Shown here: piece after piece, positions 19,001 to 25,749 of the stretch
Layout of the letters: every line of letters starts with the position of its first letter
Numbering within the stretch: position 1 is the first letter of the stretch
Assembly (NCBI GenBank): GCA_039908285.1
Contig: JAMOBE010000009.1
Coordinates: forward strand, 1 to 63,892
Length of the DNA: 63,892 bases
Reading direction: 5' to 3'
Source: JAMOBE01 sp039908285
Lineage (GTDB): Bacteria > Pseudomonadota > Alphaproteobacteria > Rhodospirillales > Rhodospirillaceae
Notes under the pieces: generated by a model
Database searches by the model: none
The model's input: the letters and a program-made list of their open reading frames with translations, nothing else
What the model was told of the DNA's origin: nothing
Program-made: the position numbers and the translations under genes

Positions 19001-19245
19001 AGGCCGTGTTCCTGCGTCATCTCCTGAAGAACATGAGCCGCTCCGAGATGCTGGCGATCAAGAACCGCTTCGAGGAGGACTCGGAGTTCCGCGACTTCGT
19101 GTCGCGCTACATGGCCGAGTTCGAGAGCCTGCTGAACCAGGTGCGCTCGTGCGACCGTCCGGACGTGCTGACCGCGGCCTTCACCAGTTCGGACATCGGC
19201 AAGCTGTACCTGACGCTTGCCAAGTCGCTCGGCCGGATCGAGTAG
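16024..19245 (+). CDS. Giant polyproline/coiled-coil membrane protein, polar-scaffold candidate
   Basis: A 1073-aa protein of three parts. Residues about 60-145 are extremely Pro-rich, with runs of up to 19 prolines. Two transmembrane helices follow (about 165-187 and 200-225, the second in FVAGAFLPLAMMWLFIVYFD). Residues about 230-950 are nearly continuous alpha-helical coiled coil made of diverged repeats (units like VLRQQVDSLNAAAERA and ADxxRRQTEEL). A conserved-looking globular tail (about 950-1073) carries LQNASFIVERLQSLAVDITR, LWRKFYKGDQAVFLRHLLK and SSDIGKLYLTLAKSLGR. The start follows an AGGGAGAG site by 6 nt. The layout (N-terminal membrane pair, long coil) resembles the alphaproteobacterial polar proteins TipN and GPR, an inference from architecture. 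A small membrane gene follows after 1 nt. Confidence 0.8.
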   Translation: MGDAPRKWGRAEPPSVQSDGDASTGVLMAREDPSEEWGDPDLTLTEPPTSEVLLPSSGYMPLSSVPQAETMAPPSPPPPPSPPPPQPSSPLSAWASSSSASMAARMAAPPPPPPPPSPSPSPPPPPPPPPPPPPPPPPPPLMGAAAVDAWQTPVAPPRRRSGSVTRYVGLALSVVWLAVFSYYVTSSVGWNELMVLLPHEFGGFVAGAFLPLAMMWLFIVYFDRGSQIRGEADALQRHLARLTYPDIGADTRVKAVTDHLRRQAVDLTEATRVAVTQVETVEALLRRQTEGLSTAANRVETDTTRTVQALAQKVQGLVQAADAATARSRETEDVLRRQVDSLNAAAERAAETSRHISESLRGQVDALNAASEQAVRRSEGIAQLLQSQGEFLGRIGERAVSEADTVARTVQKQSEMLATAAHHSVEEVASVAEVLRQNAEGLDGLFRHQSEELVASSERLNDQATRITGSMQMQAQNLDQVTERVMARVQIVDDGLAVQLRSLTTASDQAMTRLREIGDLFSRNADNLSQAADGATLRVTSLGDTIAARIEDLDSAADRVLERVGQVGDGFQAQTHELVGASERMTIRAREVSDAQRQQIDELAKGADRAATTAANIRETLRKQAEELADIANLVGTQTRLGEAALGQQSKHLNTVSEQLMARVRTIVDTLRQGSTDLVATASRASFDLDAVGEVLRQRTTDLAHAAKEVMDQTTHAGTAMDERARQMTEAADATSGRLNEVGATLAARTEDLNRTWNHAEARVTRMGEVLGQLIRQFSRSSEEAGTVVKTFGESLHEKSLQMTHAAEQASLQAAGFGDSLHHVAREFEEATSKTAAQVGVASDRLRETMQDLSDNSDKVAATIRGSGENFRKRARELVATSEETQDKLRGMFDVLRQKADELSLTGERVVGQADILGKAFGDQVAELIKASKQAEQQAQALERTRAEVGIERFLQNASFIVERLQSLAVDITRVYQTNVDEELWRKFYKGDQAVFLRHLLKNMSRSEMLAIKNRFEEDSEFRDFVSRYMAEFESLLNQVRSCDRPDVLTAAFTSSDIGKLYLTLAKSLGRIE

Positions 19246-19246
19246 G

Positions 19247-19654
19247 ATGGCGGCGCCCGAGTGGCAGCGGCTGCGGCGCCGGCAACAGCGTCGCGAAGCC
19301 GCCGCCCGCGTCCTGTTCGTCGTCAACCTGTGCGGCCTGATCGCCACCACGGGCTATGCCGGGGCGCTGCTGGCGGTGCGCCTCCCGACCCTGGCCGCCG
19401 CCGGCGGGGTCAGCTTTTTCCTCGGCCTGCTGGTGCCGGCGCTGAAGGAGTTCCTGCACATGCGCCGCGACTACGACGCGGTCGCCGACACCTTCCTCCG
19501 GCATCACGGCGCCGCTCCCCCGCCTCGCCAGGAGGTGCTGTCTCCATCCGAAAACGTGCTGTTCCAGAGCGCCTCGATTCCGGTGATGCTGGCCTTCTGG
19601 TTCGCCGCCCTCGGGCTCGGGCTGGTGGCGGCCGAGGTGGCGCGTGGCCCGTGA
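19247..19654 (+). CDS. Small three-helix membrane protein paired with the coiled-coil gene
   Basis: A 135-aa protein with a basic N-terminus (WQRLRRRQQRREAAAR) and three hydrophobic segments (about 20-42, 48-65 and 108-132). Between the second and third lies a short soluble loop with HMRRDYDAVADTFLRHHG. It begins 1 nt after the stop of the giant coiled-coil gene, so the two are translationally coupled and probably work together. I do not recognise the family. Its stop codon lies inside the left copy of a 15-bp direct repeat flanking a palindromic element. Confidence 0.7.
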   Translation: MAAPEWQRLRRRQQRREAAARVLFVVNLCGLIATTGYAGALLAVRLPTLAAAGGVSFFLGLLVPALKEFLHMRRDYDAVADTFLRHHGAAPPPRQEVLSPSENVLFQSASIPVMLAFWFAALGLGLVAAEVARGP

Positions 19655-19858
19655 TATATCAGGCAGGGCGATTGGGTGAAGAAGAGAACGCCGCCATCTT
19701 CACTCCCTCTCCCCCCTCTTCCGGGGGGAGAGGGCCGGGGTGAGGGGGGGCAACCGGCACCAGTTTGGGAGCTTCACCCCCCACACCCAACCCTCTCCCC
19801 CCGGAAGAGGGGGGAGAGGGCTTTTGATCGGTTCACCCGATTGCCGTGATATATTAGG
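19649..19858. repeat. Direct repeats flanking the palindromic element
   Basis: CCGTGATATATCAGG (19649-19663) and CCGTGATATATTAGG (19844-19858) match at 14 of 15 positions. They bracket a 180-bp block holding palindromic element copy 2, and the ends of that block are themselves partly inverted (GATTGGGTGAA / TTCACCCGATT). The arrangement looks like a target duplication, or a local duplication, around a small mobile element. Confidence 0.6.
19704..19829 (+). repeat. Palindromic mosaic element, copy 2
   Basis: A 126-bp GC-rich element made of two hairpins (arms CCCTCTCCCCCCTCTTCC and its complement near each end), spaced by GGGGTGAGG / CACCCAACC blocks and a central GGGAGCTTC. It shares order and sequence with copy 3 (23803-23932) and, partly, with copy 1 in reverse (372-460). 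It lies between a membrane-protein gene and the CBS gene and may also terminate transcription. Confidence 0.85.
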
Positions 19859-19987
19859 AGTAGCTCATTTTGCATTAACATATGTTCTCGCGGGTGCAGG
19901 TGCCGTCTGGTATCCCCATTGCGGTAAGCCTCGCGGTCGCACGGACGGATCCGGCCGGGGGCACAATGGCCAAACCGGAGGATGGGA

Positions 19988-20392
19988 ATGCAAAAGCAGC
20001 GGAAGACGATCGTTCGTGACGTCATGGAGCCATCCTTCGAGAGCGTCGCCCTCGACGATACGCTCGACGCCGCGGCCGACAAGATGAAGGACCGGAACGT
20101 CGACGCCCTGGCGGTGCTGGAGGGCGACAAGCTGGTCGGCGTGCTCACCGTCAGCGATCTGCACGCCCGGGCGGGAGGAGACGCCGCCGCCCTGGATGCG
20201 CTGGTGCGGGACGTGGTGTCGCTCGCCGTCAACTTCTGCCTCGAGAACCACACCATCGAGCAGGCGGCGGCCATCATGGACGGCGGCCGGGTGCACCGCC
20301 TGCCGGTGGTCGCCAGCGACCACACCATGGTCGGGATCGTGTCCCTGCGGGACCTGGCCCGTCAGTGCCTGGTCGAGGCGTCCCCTTCGTAG
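19988..20392 (+). CDS. CBS-domain pair protein
   Basis: A 134-aa stand-alone protein of two CBS domains: VRDVMEPSFESVALDDTLDA with LAVLEGDKLVGVLTVSDLHA, then IEQAAAIMDGGRVHRLPVVA with MVGIVSLRDLARQCL. Such pairs bind adenine nucleotides or related ligands and regulate partners. The ATG at 19988 is chosen because GGAGG lies 6 nt upstream; an ATG at 19982 would touch that site. It is convergent with the NDUFA9-like gene, only 4 nt apart. Ligand and partner are unknown. Confidence 0.88.
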   Translation: MQKQRKTIVRDVMEPSFESVALDDTLDAAADKMKDRNVDALAVLEGDKLVGVLTVSDLHARAGGDAAALDALVRDVVSLAVNFCLENHTIEQAAAIMDGGRVHRLPVVASDHTMVGIVSLRDLARQCLVEASPS

Positions 20393-20396
20393 ACTC

Positions 20397-21362
20397 CTAC
20401 AGCGACCGCAGCACCGTGTGACGGTGCAGCGACCGGAAGCGGTCCAGGTAGGTGGGCAGGATCGGCTCGGCCGAGGTGGGGACGAGGCCCAGCTCGGCGA
20501 AACCCGGCAGCCCACCGCCGACCACGTTGTCGGCCTTGAGCAGCGTCACCTGGTCGGGTGTCAGCGGCGGCTTTGGCAGGTACTGCAACACCGAGGCCTC
20601 GAGGGAGGCGAGCCAGTACGGCATGGGCAGCACCAGCCGCCGCCGGTCCACCATCCGCACCACCAGGTCCATGATCTCGCGCAGGGTGTAGACTCGGGGG
20701 CCGCCCAGTTCGAAGGTCTTGCCGGTGACGCCGTCGCCGGTCAGGGTCTTCATGATCGCGTCGGCCACGTCGCCGACGTAGACCGGCTGGAGCCGCACTC
20801 CCTGGCCGCCGAGCAGGTCGTTGGTCAGCACCGGCAGGACCGGGGAGTAGCGGGCCAGCGCCGCGAATCGATTGAAGAAGTCGTCCTCGGGGCCGAACAC
20901 CACGCTCGGACGGACGATGATGGACTCGGGCAGGACGTCGCGCAGCACCCGCTCGCCCATGGCCTTGGAGCGGGCATAGCGCGACTCCGAGGTCTCCCGG
21001 GCGCCGAGGGCCGACACATGAACCATCCGCCGGACTCCGGCCTCCTTCACCGCCTTGGCCAGGGCGCGCACGGCGTCCACGTGGATCGACTCGAAGGTGC
21101 GGGCGCCACGCTCGTAGAGGATGCCCACCAGGTTGACCACCCAGTCCGCCCCGTCGATGGCCCTGGCCACCGAAGCGGCGTTGGTGATGTCGGCCGCCCG
21201 CGGCACGATCTGGCCGACGTCGCCGAGCGGCTTGAGAAACTGGGCGCGCTCGGGGTCGCGCACCGCGACGCGGACGATGGCGCCGTGGGTCGCGAGCCGC
21301 CTTACCAGATGGCGGCCGATGAAGCCCGATCCGCCGAACACTGTCACCCGGGTTTCCGCCAT
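20397..21362 (-). CDS. NDUFA9-like NAD(P)-binding protein, atypical SDR
   Basis: A 321-aa Rossmann-fold protein with the glycine-rich nucleotide motif VTVFGGSGFIGRHLVRRLA at the N-terminus, then DWVVNLVGILYERG and HVSALGARETSESRYARSKA, where the usual catalytic YxxxK is replaced by a Y-x-R-S-K arrangement. This pattern is that of the complex I accessory subunit NDUFA9 and its alphaproteobacterial homologues, which are atypical short-chain dehydrogenases. In bacteria these act in complex I function or quinone synthesis; which applies here is not shown. The start has an AAGGAGAGG ribosome site; the frame upstream is open by chance. Confidence 0.85.
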   Translation of the reverse strand: MAETRVTVFGGSGFIGRHLVRRLATHGAIVRVAVRDPERAQFLKPLGDVGQIVPRAADITNAASVARAIDGADWVVNLVGILYERGARTFESIHVDAVRALAKAVKEAGVRRMVHVSALGARETSESRYARSKAMGERVLRDVLPESIIVRPSVVFGPEDDFFNRFAALARYSPVLPVLTNDLLGGQGVRLQPVYVGDVADAIMKTLTGDGVTGKTFELGGPRVYTLREIMDLVVRMVDRRRLVLPMPYWLASLEASVLQYLPKPPLTPDQVTLLKADNVVGGGLPGFAELGLVPTSAEPILPTYLDRFRSLHRHTVLRSL

Positions 21363-21488
21363 GGTCCTCTCCTTCGCGCCCCCATGCCGTCCCCGCCGGG
21401 ACGGCCACGTTTCCGGGGCGAACCCTTGCACATTGTGGGTCTGAACGCAACTGCGCGCGGAAATCTCATCCGACCGTCCGACAAAGCG

Positions 21489-21518
21489 TTGACAAGGTCC
21501 CCATATGTTGGGTATGGG
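21489..21518 (+). promoter_or_regulatory. Probable sigma-70 promoter of tRNA-Leu
   Basis: A perfect -35 TTGACA (21489-21494) and a -10 GTATGG/TATGGG (17 or 18 nt spacer) lie about 45 nt before the mature tRNA start. Confidence 0.65.
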
Positions 21519-21561
21519 TTCGTGCCCGTCCAGGGTGGCCAGTCGGACGCCATGGACGAAT

Positions 21562-21648
21562 GCCCAGGTGGCGGAATTGGTAGACGCGCAGGTTTCAGGT
21601 ACCTGTGGCCGAAAGGCCGTGGAAGTTCGAGTCTTCTCCTGGGCACCA
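21562..21648 (+). tRNA. leuT: tRNA-Leu(CAG)
   Basis: An 87-nt gene with encoded CCA. The acceptor stem GCCCAGG pairs with CCTGGGC, the D-loop region is GCGGAATTGGTAGACGC, and the anticodon stem CAGGT/ACCTG encloses TTCAGGT with anticodon CAG at 21596-21598. The long variable arm (GGCCGAAAGGCC) is the class II mark of leucine tRNAs. The T-arm has GTTCGAGTC. It reads CUG, the dominant leucine codon in this GC-rich genome. The gene symbol is generic. Confidence 0.97.
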
Positions 21649-21725
21649 TCCATCGTCCGTTGTGACGGAAACGGCCGTGGTTAGAGGCCGGATTCGGCGG
21701 CGGATGCCACCGGAGGCCGGGATCC

Positions 21726-22334
21726 GTGATCACCCACTACCACCGCGGCGACCTTCCCCATGGGATGGACTTCGGCTCCGTTGTCGCTGTCGACACCGAG
21801 ACCATGGGACTCGTGACCTTGCGAGACCGGCTGTGCGTGGTGCAGCTTTCGGCCGGCGATGGCCATTGTCACGTCGTCCACCTGACCCGCGCTCTCGATT
21901 GCCCCAACGTCAAGGCGCTGCTGGGCCGCGCCGACGTCACCAAGGTGTTCCACTTCGCCCGGTTCGACCTGGCGGCGATCCAGCACTATCTGGGCGTGGT
22001 GGCGGCGCCGGTGTTCTGCACCAAGATCGCCTCCAGGCTGACCCGGACCAACGTCGATCGCCATGGGCTGAAGGATCTCTGCCGCGATCTCCTCGGCATC
22101 GAGATATCGAAGCAGCAGCAGGTCTCCGACTGGGGCGCCGACACCCTGAGTCAGGCGCAGATCGAGTACGCTGCCTCGGACGTCCTGCACCTGCATGCCT
22201 TGAAGGCCAAGCTTGACGTCCTCCTGGACCGGGAAGGGCGCCGCCCCCTCGCCGAGGCCTGCTTCCGCTTTCTGCCCGATCGGGCGGCCCTCGATCTCGT
22301 CGGCTGGGGCGAAGAGGATGTCTTCTCCCATTGA
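21726..22334 (+). CDS. rnd: Ribonuclease D-type 3'-5' exonuclease, short form
   Basis: A 202-aa DEDDy exonuclease. Visible motifs are Exo I (VVAVDTETMGL, with the DxE pair), Exo II (KVFHFARFDLAAIQHYLG) and Exo III (YAASDVLHLHAL, with Tyr and Asp). It lacks the HRDC domains of E. coli RNase D (about 375 aa), so it is the compact form common in alphaproteobacteria, expected to trim 3' ends of tRNA and other RNA. The GTG at 21726 gives the usual N-terminus MITHYHRGDLP; ATG at 21765 would cut it. It starts 77 nt after a tRNA gene and could share its transcript. Confidence 0.9.
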   Translation: MITHYHRGDLPHGMDFGSVVAVDTETMGLVTLRDRLCVVQLSAGDGHCHVVHLTRALDCPNVKALLGRADVTKVFHFARFDLAAIQHYLGVVAAPVFCTKIASRLTRTNVDRHGLKDLCRDLLGIEISKQQQVSDWGADTLSQAQIEYAASDVLHLHALKAKLDVLLDREGRRPLAEACFRFLPDRAALDLVGWGEEDVFSH

Positions 22335-22353
22335 GGCTGCCGTAAGCCCACAA

Positions 22354-22414
22354 GTTTCCAGCAGACACCAAACCCTTCCCCATTGAGGGGAAGGGTTTGG
22401 TGTCTGCTGGAAAC
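22354..22414. terminator. Long perfect hairpin between rnd and lpxC
   Basis: A perfect 28-bp inverted repeat (arm begins GTTTCCAGCAGACACCAAAC, loop ATTGA) fills the gap between two convergent genes, ending 1 nt before the lpxC stop. Probably a bidirectional terminator, though the stem is much longer than usual and neither side has a real T-run. Confidence 0.75.
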
Positions 22415-22415
22415 G

Positions 22416-23405
22416 TCAGGCGGAGGCCGCGATCGCCGGTCGGGACAGCCAGCGGGAGGGGGTGGCGACGGGGGTGGCCGGGACGTCCACCAGTGTCCAG
22501 GCCGTCTCGTCCGCGAACAGCTGGTGCAGCAGGCGGTTGTTCAGGGCATGGCCGGAGCAGTGGCCATGGAAGTGACCGATCAGCGGCCGGCCGGCCAGAT
22601 AGAGGTCGCCGATGGCGTCCAGGATCTTGTGACGGACGAACTCGTCGTCGAATCGCAGTCCTTCCTCGTTGAGGATGGAGTCGCCGCTGATCACGACGGC
22701 ATTCTCGAGGGACCCGCCGCGGGCCAGGCCGTTGGCGCGGAGGTGGGCCACCTCTTCCAGGAAACCGAAGGTGCGGGCGCGGCTGATCTCGGTGGCGAAG
22801 GCGGCACCGTTGACTTCGAGCGCCATGCTCTGCCGTGAAATCACCTGGTTGTCGAAGGCGATCTCGAACTCAACCGAAAATCCGGACTCGGCGGGGTACA
22901 GGGTCGCCATCTTGTCGCCATCGCTGACCTGCACCGTCTTCAGGATCCGGATCGCCTGCCTCGGCGCCTCCTGGTCGATGATGCCGGCGCATTCCATCAG
23001 GAACACGAACGGCGCCGCGCTGCCATCCATGACCGGCAGTTCGGGGCCGTTGATCTCGACGATGACGTTGTCCACGCCCTTGCCGGCGAAGGCGGCCATC
23101 AGGTGCTCGACTGTTCCGACGACCACGCCGGTGTCGCTGCCGACCACGGTGCACATGCGGGTATCCTTGACCCGGGACCACAGGGCGGGGATGGTCGCGC
23201 CGCCGCCGGCGATGTCCACCCGCCGGAACACGATGCCGGTGCCGGGCTCGGCCGGGAGGAGGGTCATCGTGATGCGATTGCCCGAGTGCAGCCCGATACC
23301 GCTACAGCCGATCGCCGTCCGCAGCGTCCGCTGCCGCACCGCAGCGTCGCCACCCGCTCCATGCCTGCGAGCCGTCGCCGCCTTGCCCTGCTTGCCAAGG
23401 TACAT
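22416..23405 (-). CDS. lpxC: UDP-3-O-acyl-N-acetylglucosamine deacetylase
   Basis: The committed, zinc-dependent step of lipid A synthesis. Family motifs are TLRTAIGCSGIGLHSG near the start, VGTVEHLMAAFAGKGVDNV (zinc His), LPVMDGSAAPFV, and the second zinc site VRHKILDAIGDLYLAG followed by HFHGHCSGHALNN (catalytic His). At 329 aa from 23405 it is slightly longer than E. coli LpxC (305) because of both termini. This ATG has GGGGAC about 6 nt upstream; a GTG at 23432 is the alternative. It lies just downstream of ftsZ at the end of the dcw cluster, the common order, but with its own 550-bp upstream region. Confidence 0.96.
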   Translation of the reverse strand: MYLGKQGKAATARRHGAGGDAAVRQRTLRTAIGCSGIGLHSGNRITMTLLPAEPGTGIVFRRVDIAGGGATIPALWSRVKDTRMCTVVGSDTGVVVGTVEHLMAAFAGKGVDNVIVEINGPELPVMDGSAAPFVFLMECAGIIDQEAPRQAIRILKTVQVSDGDKMATLYPAESGFSVEFEIAFDNQVISRQSMALEVNGAAFATEISRARTFGFLEEVAHLRANGLARGGSLENAVVISGDSILNEEGLRFDDEFVRHKILDAIGDLYLAGRPLIGHFHGHCSGHALNNRLLHQLFADETAWTLVDVPATPVATPSRWLSRPAIAASA

Positions 23406-23448
23406 GTGATGTCCCCAGGAAAAATCACTCACTTCAAGCGCGAGTAGA

Positions 23449-23477
23449 TGTTTAGCAATTACCGGTCACCAGCTCAA
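23449..23477 (-). promoter_or_regulatory. Candidate lpxC promoter
   Basis: Reading leftward, TTGAGC (23477-23472) and TAAACA (23454-23449) are separated by 17 nt, about 45 nt before the lpxC start in an AT-richer patch. The -10 match is only moderate. Confidence 0.35.
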
Positions 23478-23802
23478 ATCAAACATTGTTACAGATTGTT
23501 ACGTCCGCACTCGGCAAAATGAGGGTAACCGTAAACGGCATGTTCGCGCGGCATCCCTTCGGGCAGCCCCGCGGTTCCGCGGTGCGGACGATGGCGCCGA
23601 ACGACGGAGGCGTTCACGCGCATTCAGCCGATGTTCAACGAATATTTCGGACTACTTCAAATGACCCAACGATTCCATATATTGACGCAATTGCGGTCAG
23701 TATCGGGAAAATGCTGCGGTGGCGAAGGGCCGGGGCGGCGGATGCCGCCGCCCCGGCCGAGTCGTCACTCTCAGAGCCTCAAAATGACTCCGGAATCGGA
23801 TC

Positions 23803-23932
23803 TCCCTCTCCCCCTCGAGGGGGAGAGGGCCGGGGTGAGGGGGTGGGGCAGGCGGCACCATATCGGGAGCTTCGGCCCCCCCTCACCCAACCCTCTCCCC
23901 CCTGAAGGGGGGGGAGAGGGCTTTCGTTGATC
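23803..23932 (+). repeat. Palindromic mosaic element, copy 3
   Basis: A 130-bp element with a left hairpin (CCCTCTCCCCCTCGAGGG), GGTGAGGGGG, a middle with CACCATATCGGGAGCTTCGG, then CCTCACCCAACCCTCTCCCC and a right hairpin. Order and sequence match copy 2 at 19704; the left hairpin is the CTCGAG type also found in copy 1. It begins about 25 bp beyond the ftsZ stop and may serve as its terminator. Confidence 0.85.
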
Positions 23933-23957
23933 ATGGCGCCGAACCATTTTCCGCCTC

Positions 23958-25643
23958 TCAGTTGGCCTGCCGCCGCAGGAAGGCCGGGATGTCCAGGTCG
24001 TCCTCGCCGTGTCCGCTGTTGACCAGGCGGTCCTCGGGCTCAGCCTTGAGACTGGACTGATCGCCGGATGAGGACATGCGGGTCGACGGATCGCGGCCCT
24101 CGGGGCGCGGCGCCTCCCGGGTTTCGGGCCGGGCGGCGGCACGGATCCGGCCGATGCCGGCCACCTTTTCCAGCAGCGTCTGCGGCCGGCGCTGTTCGGA
24201 GGCGGGAGTGCCGCTGGTGGGGACGGGGGACGGCTGGGCCGGACGCGGTGCGCCCTGGGAGCCGCCCACCGGTGCCACGGCCGGAGCCGGACGCGGCGCC
24301 GACTGTGACGCCGATTGCGACGCCGGACGCGGGCGCGGGTTGAGGTCCCGGGCCTCCATCGGCGCCGCCGGGATGAAGGCGTCGGCCTTAACCGTCGGCC
24401 GGGGAGCCACCGGGGCTTCGGGCAGGGGTGCTGAGGCCGACTCCATCAGCGAGGCGATATCGCCCTCCATGCCTCCGGAACCGAGCGACGGGGAAACTTC
24501 GGCCACCATGGGCTTCGGCCCCTCGGACTGGAACGCCGAGGCGCGGGGCGGCTCGGCCGGCTCGCGGGCGGCGGGAGCCGGCTCGCGGCGCGGCGGCGGG
24601 GCCGACGGCTGCTGCTGCTCGCGACGCGACTGCATGTCGTAGACGTTGGGCCGCGGCTGCACGCCGGCCTCGGACTCGATGCCGGTCGCGACCACCGAGA
24701 CCCGCACCTTTCCTTCGAGCCGCTCGTCGAAGGTGGAGCCGAAGATGATGTTGGCGTCGGGATCGACCTCGTCACGGATGCGGTTCGCCGCCTCGTCCAC
24801 CTCATAGAGGGTCATGTCGGGGCCGCCGGTGATGTTGATCAGCACCCCGCGGGCGCCCTTCATCGAGGTGTCGTCCAGCAGCGGGTTGGAAATTGCCGCC
24901 TCGGCGGCGTCCAGGGCCCGCTTCTCGCCCTCGGCCTCGCCGGTGCCCATCATCGCCTTGCCCATCTCGCTCATGACGGTGCGGATGTCGGCGAAGTCCA
25001 GGTTGATGAGGCCCGGCATCAGCATCAGATCCGTCACCCCGCGCACGCCGGCATAAAGCACGTCGTCGGCCATGTTGAAGGCCTGGGCGAAGGTGGTGCG
25101 CTCGTTGGCCACCCGGAACAGGTTCTGGTTCGGGATGATGATGAGCGTGTCCACGTAGCGGGTCAGCTCCTCCATGCCGGCCTCGGCGATGCGCATGCGG
25201 TGGATGCCCTCGAAGTGGAAGGGCTTGGTCACCACGCCGACGGTCAGAATACCCATCTCGCGCGCCGCGCGGGCGATCACGGGGGCGGCACCGGTGCCGG
25301 TGCCGCCGCCCATGCCGGCGGTGATGAAGGCCATGTGGCTGCCGGCGAGTTCGCTCTGGAGCTGCTCCAGCGCCTCCTCGGCCGACTGGCGCCCGACCTC
25401 GGGACGGGCGCCGGCGCCCAACCCCTCGGTGGTGTGAACGCCAAGCTGGATGCGCCGCTCGGTACGAGCCTGGCTCATGGCCTGGGCGTCGGTATTGGCG
25501 ACCACGAAGTCAACCCCTTCCAGGTTCTTCGAGATCATGTTGTTGACGGCATTGCCGCCGGCGCCGCCGACACCGATGACGGTGATGCGCGGCTTCAGTT
25601 GCAGATCCGCAGACCCCCGCGGTGCACTCAAGTTGATGCCCAT
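23958..25643 (-). CDS. ftsZ: Cell division protein FtsZ
   Basis: Tubulin-like GTPase that forms the division ring. It shows ITVIGVGGAGGNAVNNMI, the tubulin signature GMGGGTGTGAAPVIA and the T7 loop NLDFADI. After the GTPase (about 300 residues) comes a long Pro/Ala-rich linker of some 200 residues and the conserved C-terminal peptide LDIPAFLRRQAN, which binds FtsA and other partners and is typical of alphaproteobacteria. The start at 25643 (MGINLSAP) has a textbook GGAGGG ribosome site 5 nt upstream. In-frame ATGs at 25718 and 25739 would add 25-32 unconserved residues and cannot be excluded. The gap from ftsA is 106 nt, enough for a private promoter. Confidence 0.97.
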   Translation of the reverse strand: MGINLSAPRGSADLQLKPRITVIGVGGAGGNAVNNMISKNLEGVDFVVANTDAQAMSQARTERRIQLGVHTTEGLGAGARPEVGRQSAEEALEQLQSELAGSHMAFITAGMGGGTGTGAAPVIARAAREMGILTVGVVTKPFHFEGIHRMRIAEAGMEELTRYVDTLIIIPNQNLFRVANERTTFAQAFNMADDVLYAGVRGVTDLMLMPGLINLDFADIRTVMSEMGKAMMGTGEAEGEKRALDAAEAAISNPLLDDTSMKGARGVLINITGGPDMTLYEVDEAANRIRDEVDPDANIIFGSTFDERLEGKVRVSVVATGIESEAGVQPRPNVYDMQSRREQQQPSAPPPRREPAPAAREPAEPPRASAFQSEGPKPMVAEVSPSLGSGGMEGDIASLMESASAPLPEAPVAPRPTVKADAFIPAAPMEARDLNPRPRPASQSASQSAPRPAPAVAPVGGSQGAPRPAQPSPVPTSGTPASEQRRPQTLLEKVAGIGRIRAAARPETREAPRPEGRDPSTRMSSSGDQSSLKAEPEDRLVNSGHGEDDLDIPAFLRRQAN

Positions 25644-25749
25644 ACGTCCCTCCGCACTTTGCTGATTGTCCCCCGAGGGCCAATAGCCTCTGTTCGAATT
25701 GTTAATCGTGTCGTTCATCTCTTTAACCCCCGTCCTCACGGCGAATTGT

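Noticed and set aside
20196..21665. Long + strand frame opposite the NDUFA9-like gene and through tRNA-Leu
   Set aside because: It overlaps a clear gene and a tRNA gene and looks like random translation.
23486..23905. Open frame across the lpxC upstream region and element copy 3
   Set aside because: It spans the promoter region and a palindromic repeat, has no ribosome site and no recognisable protein pattern.
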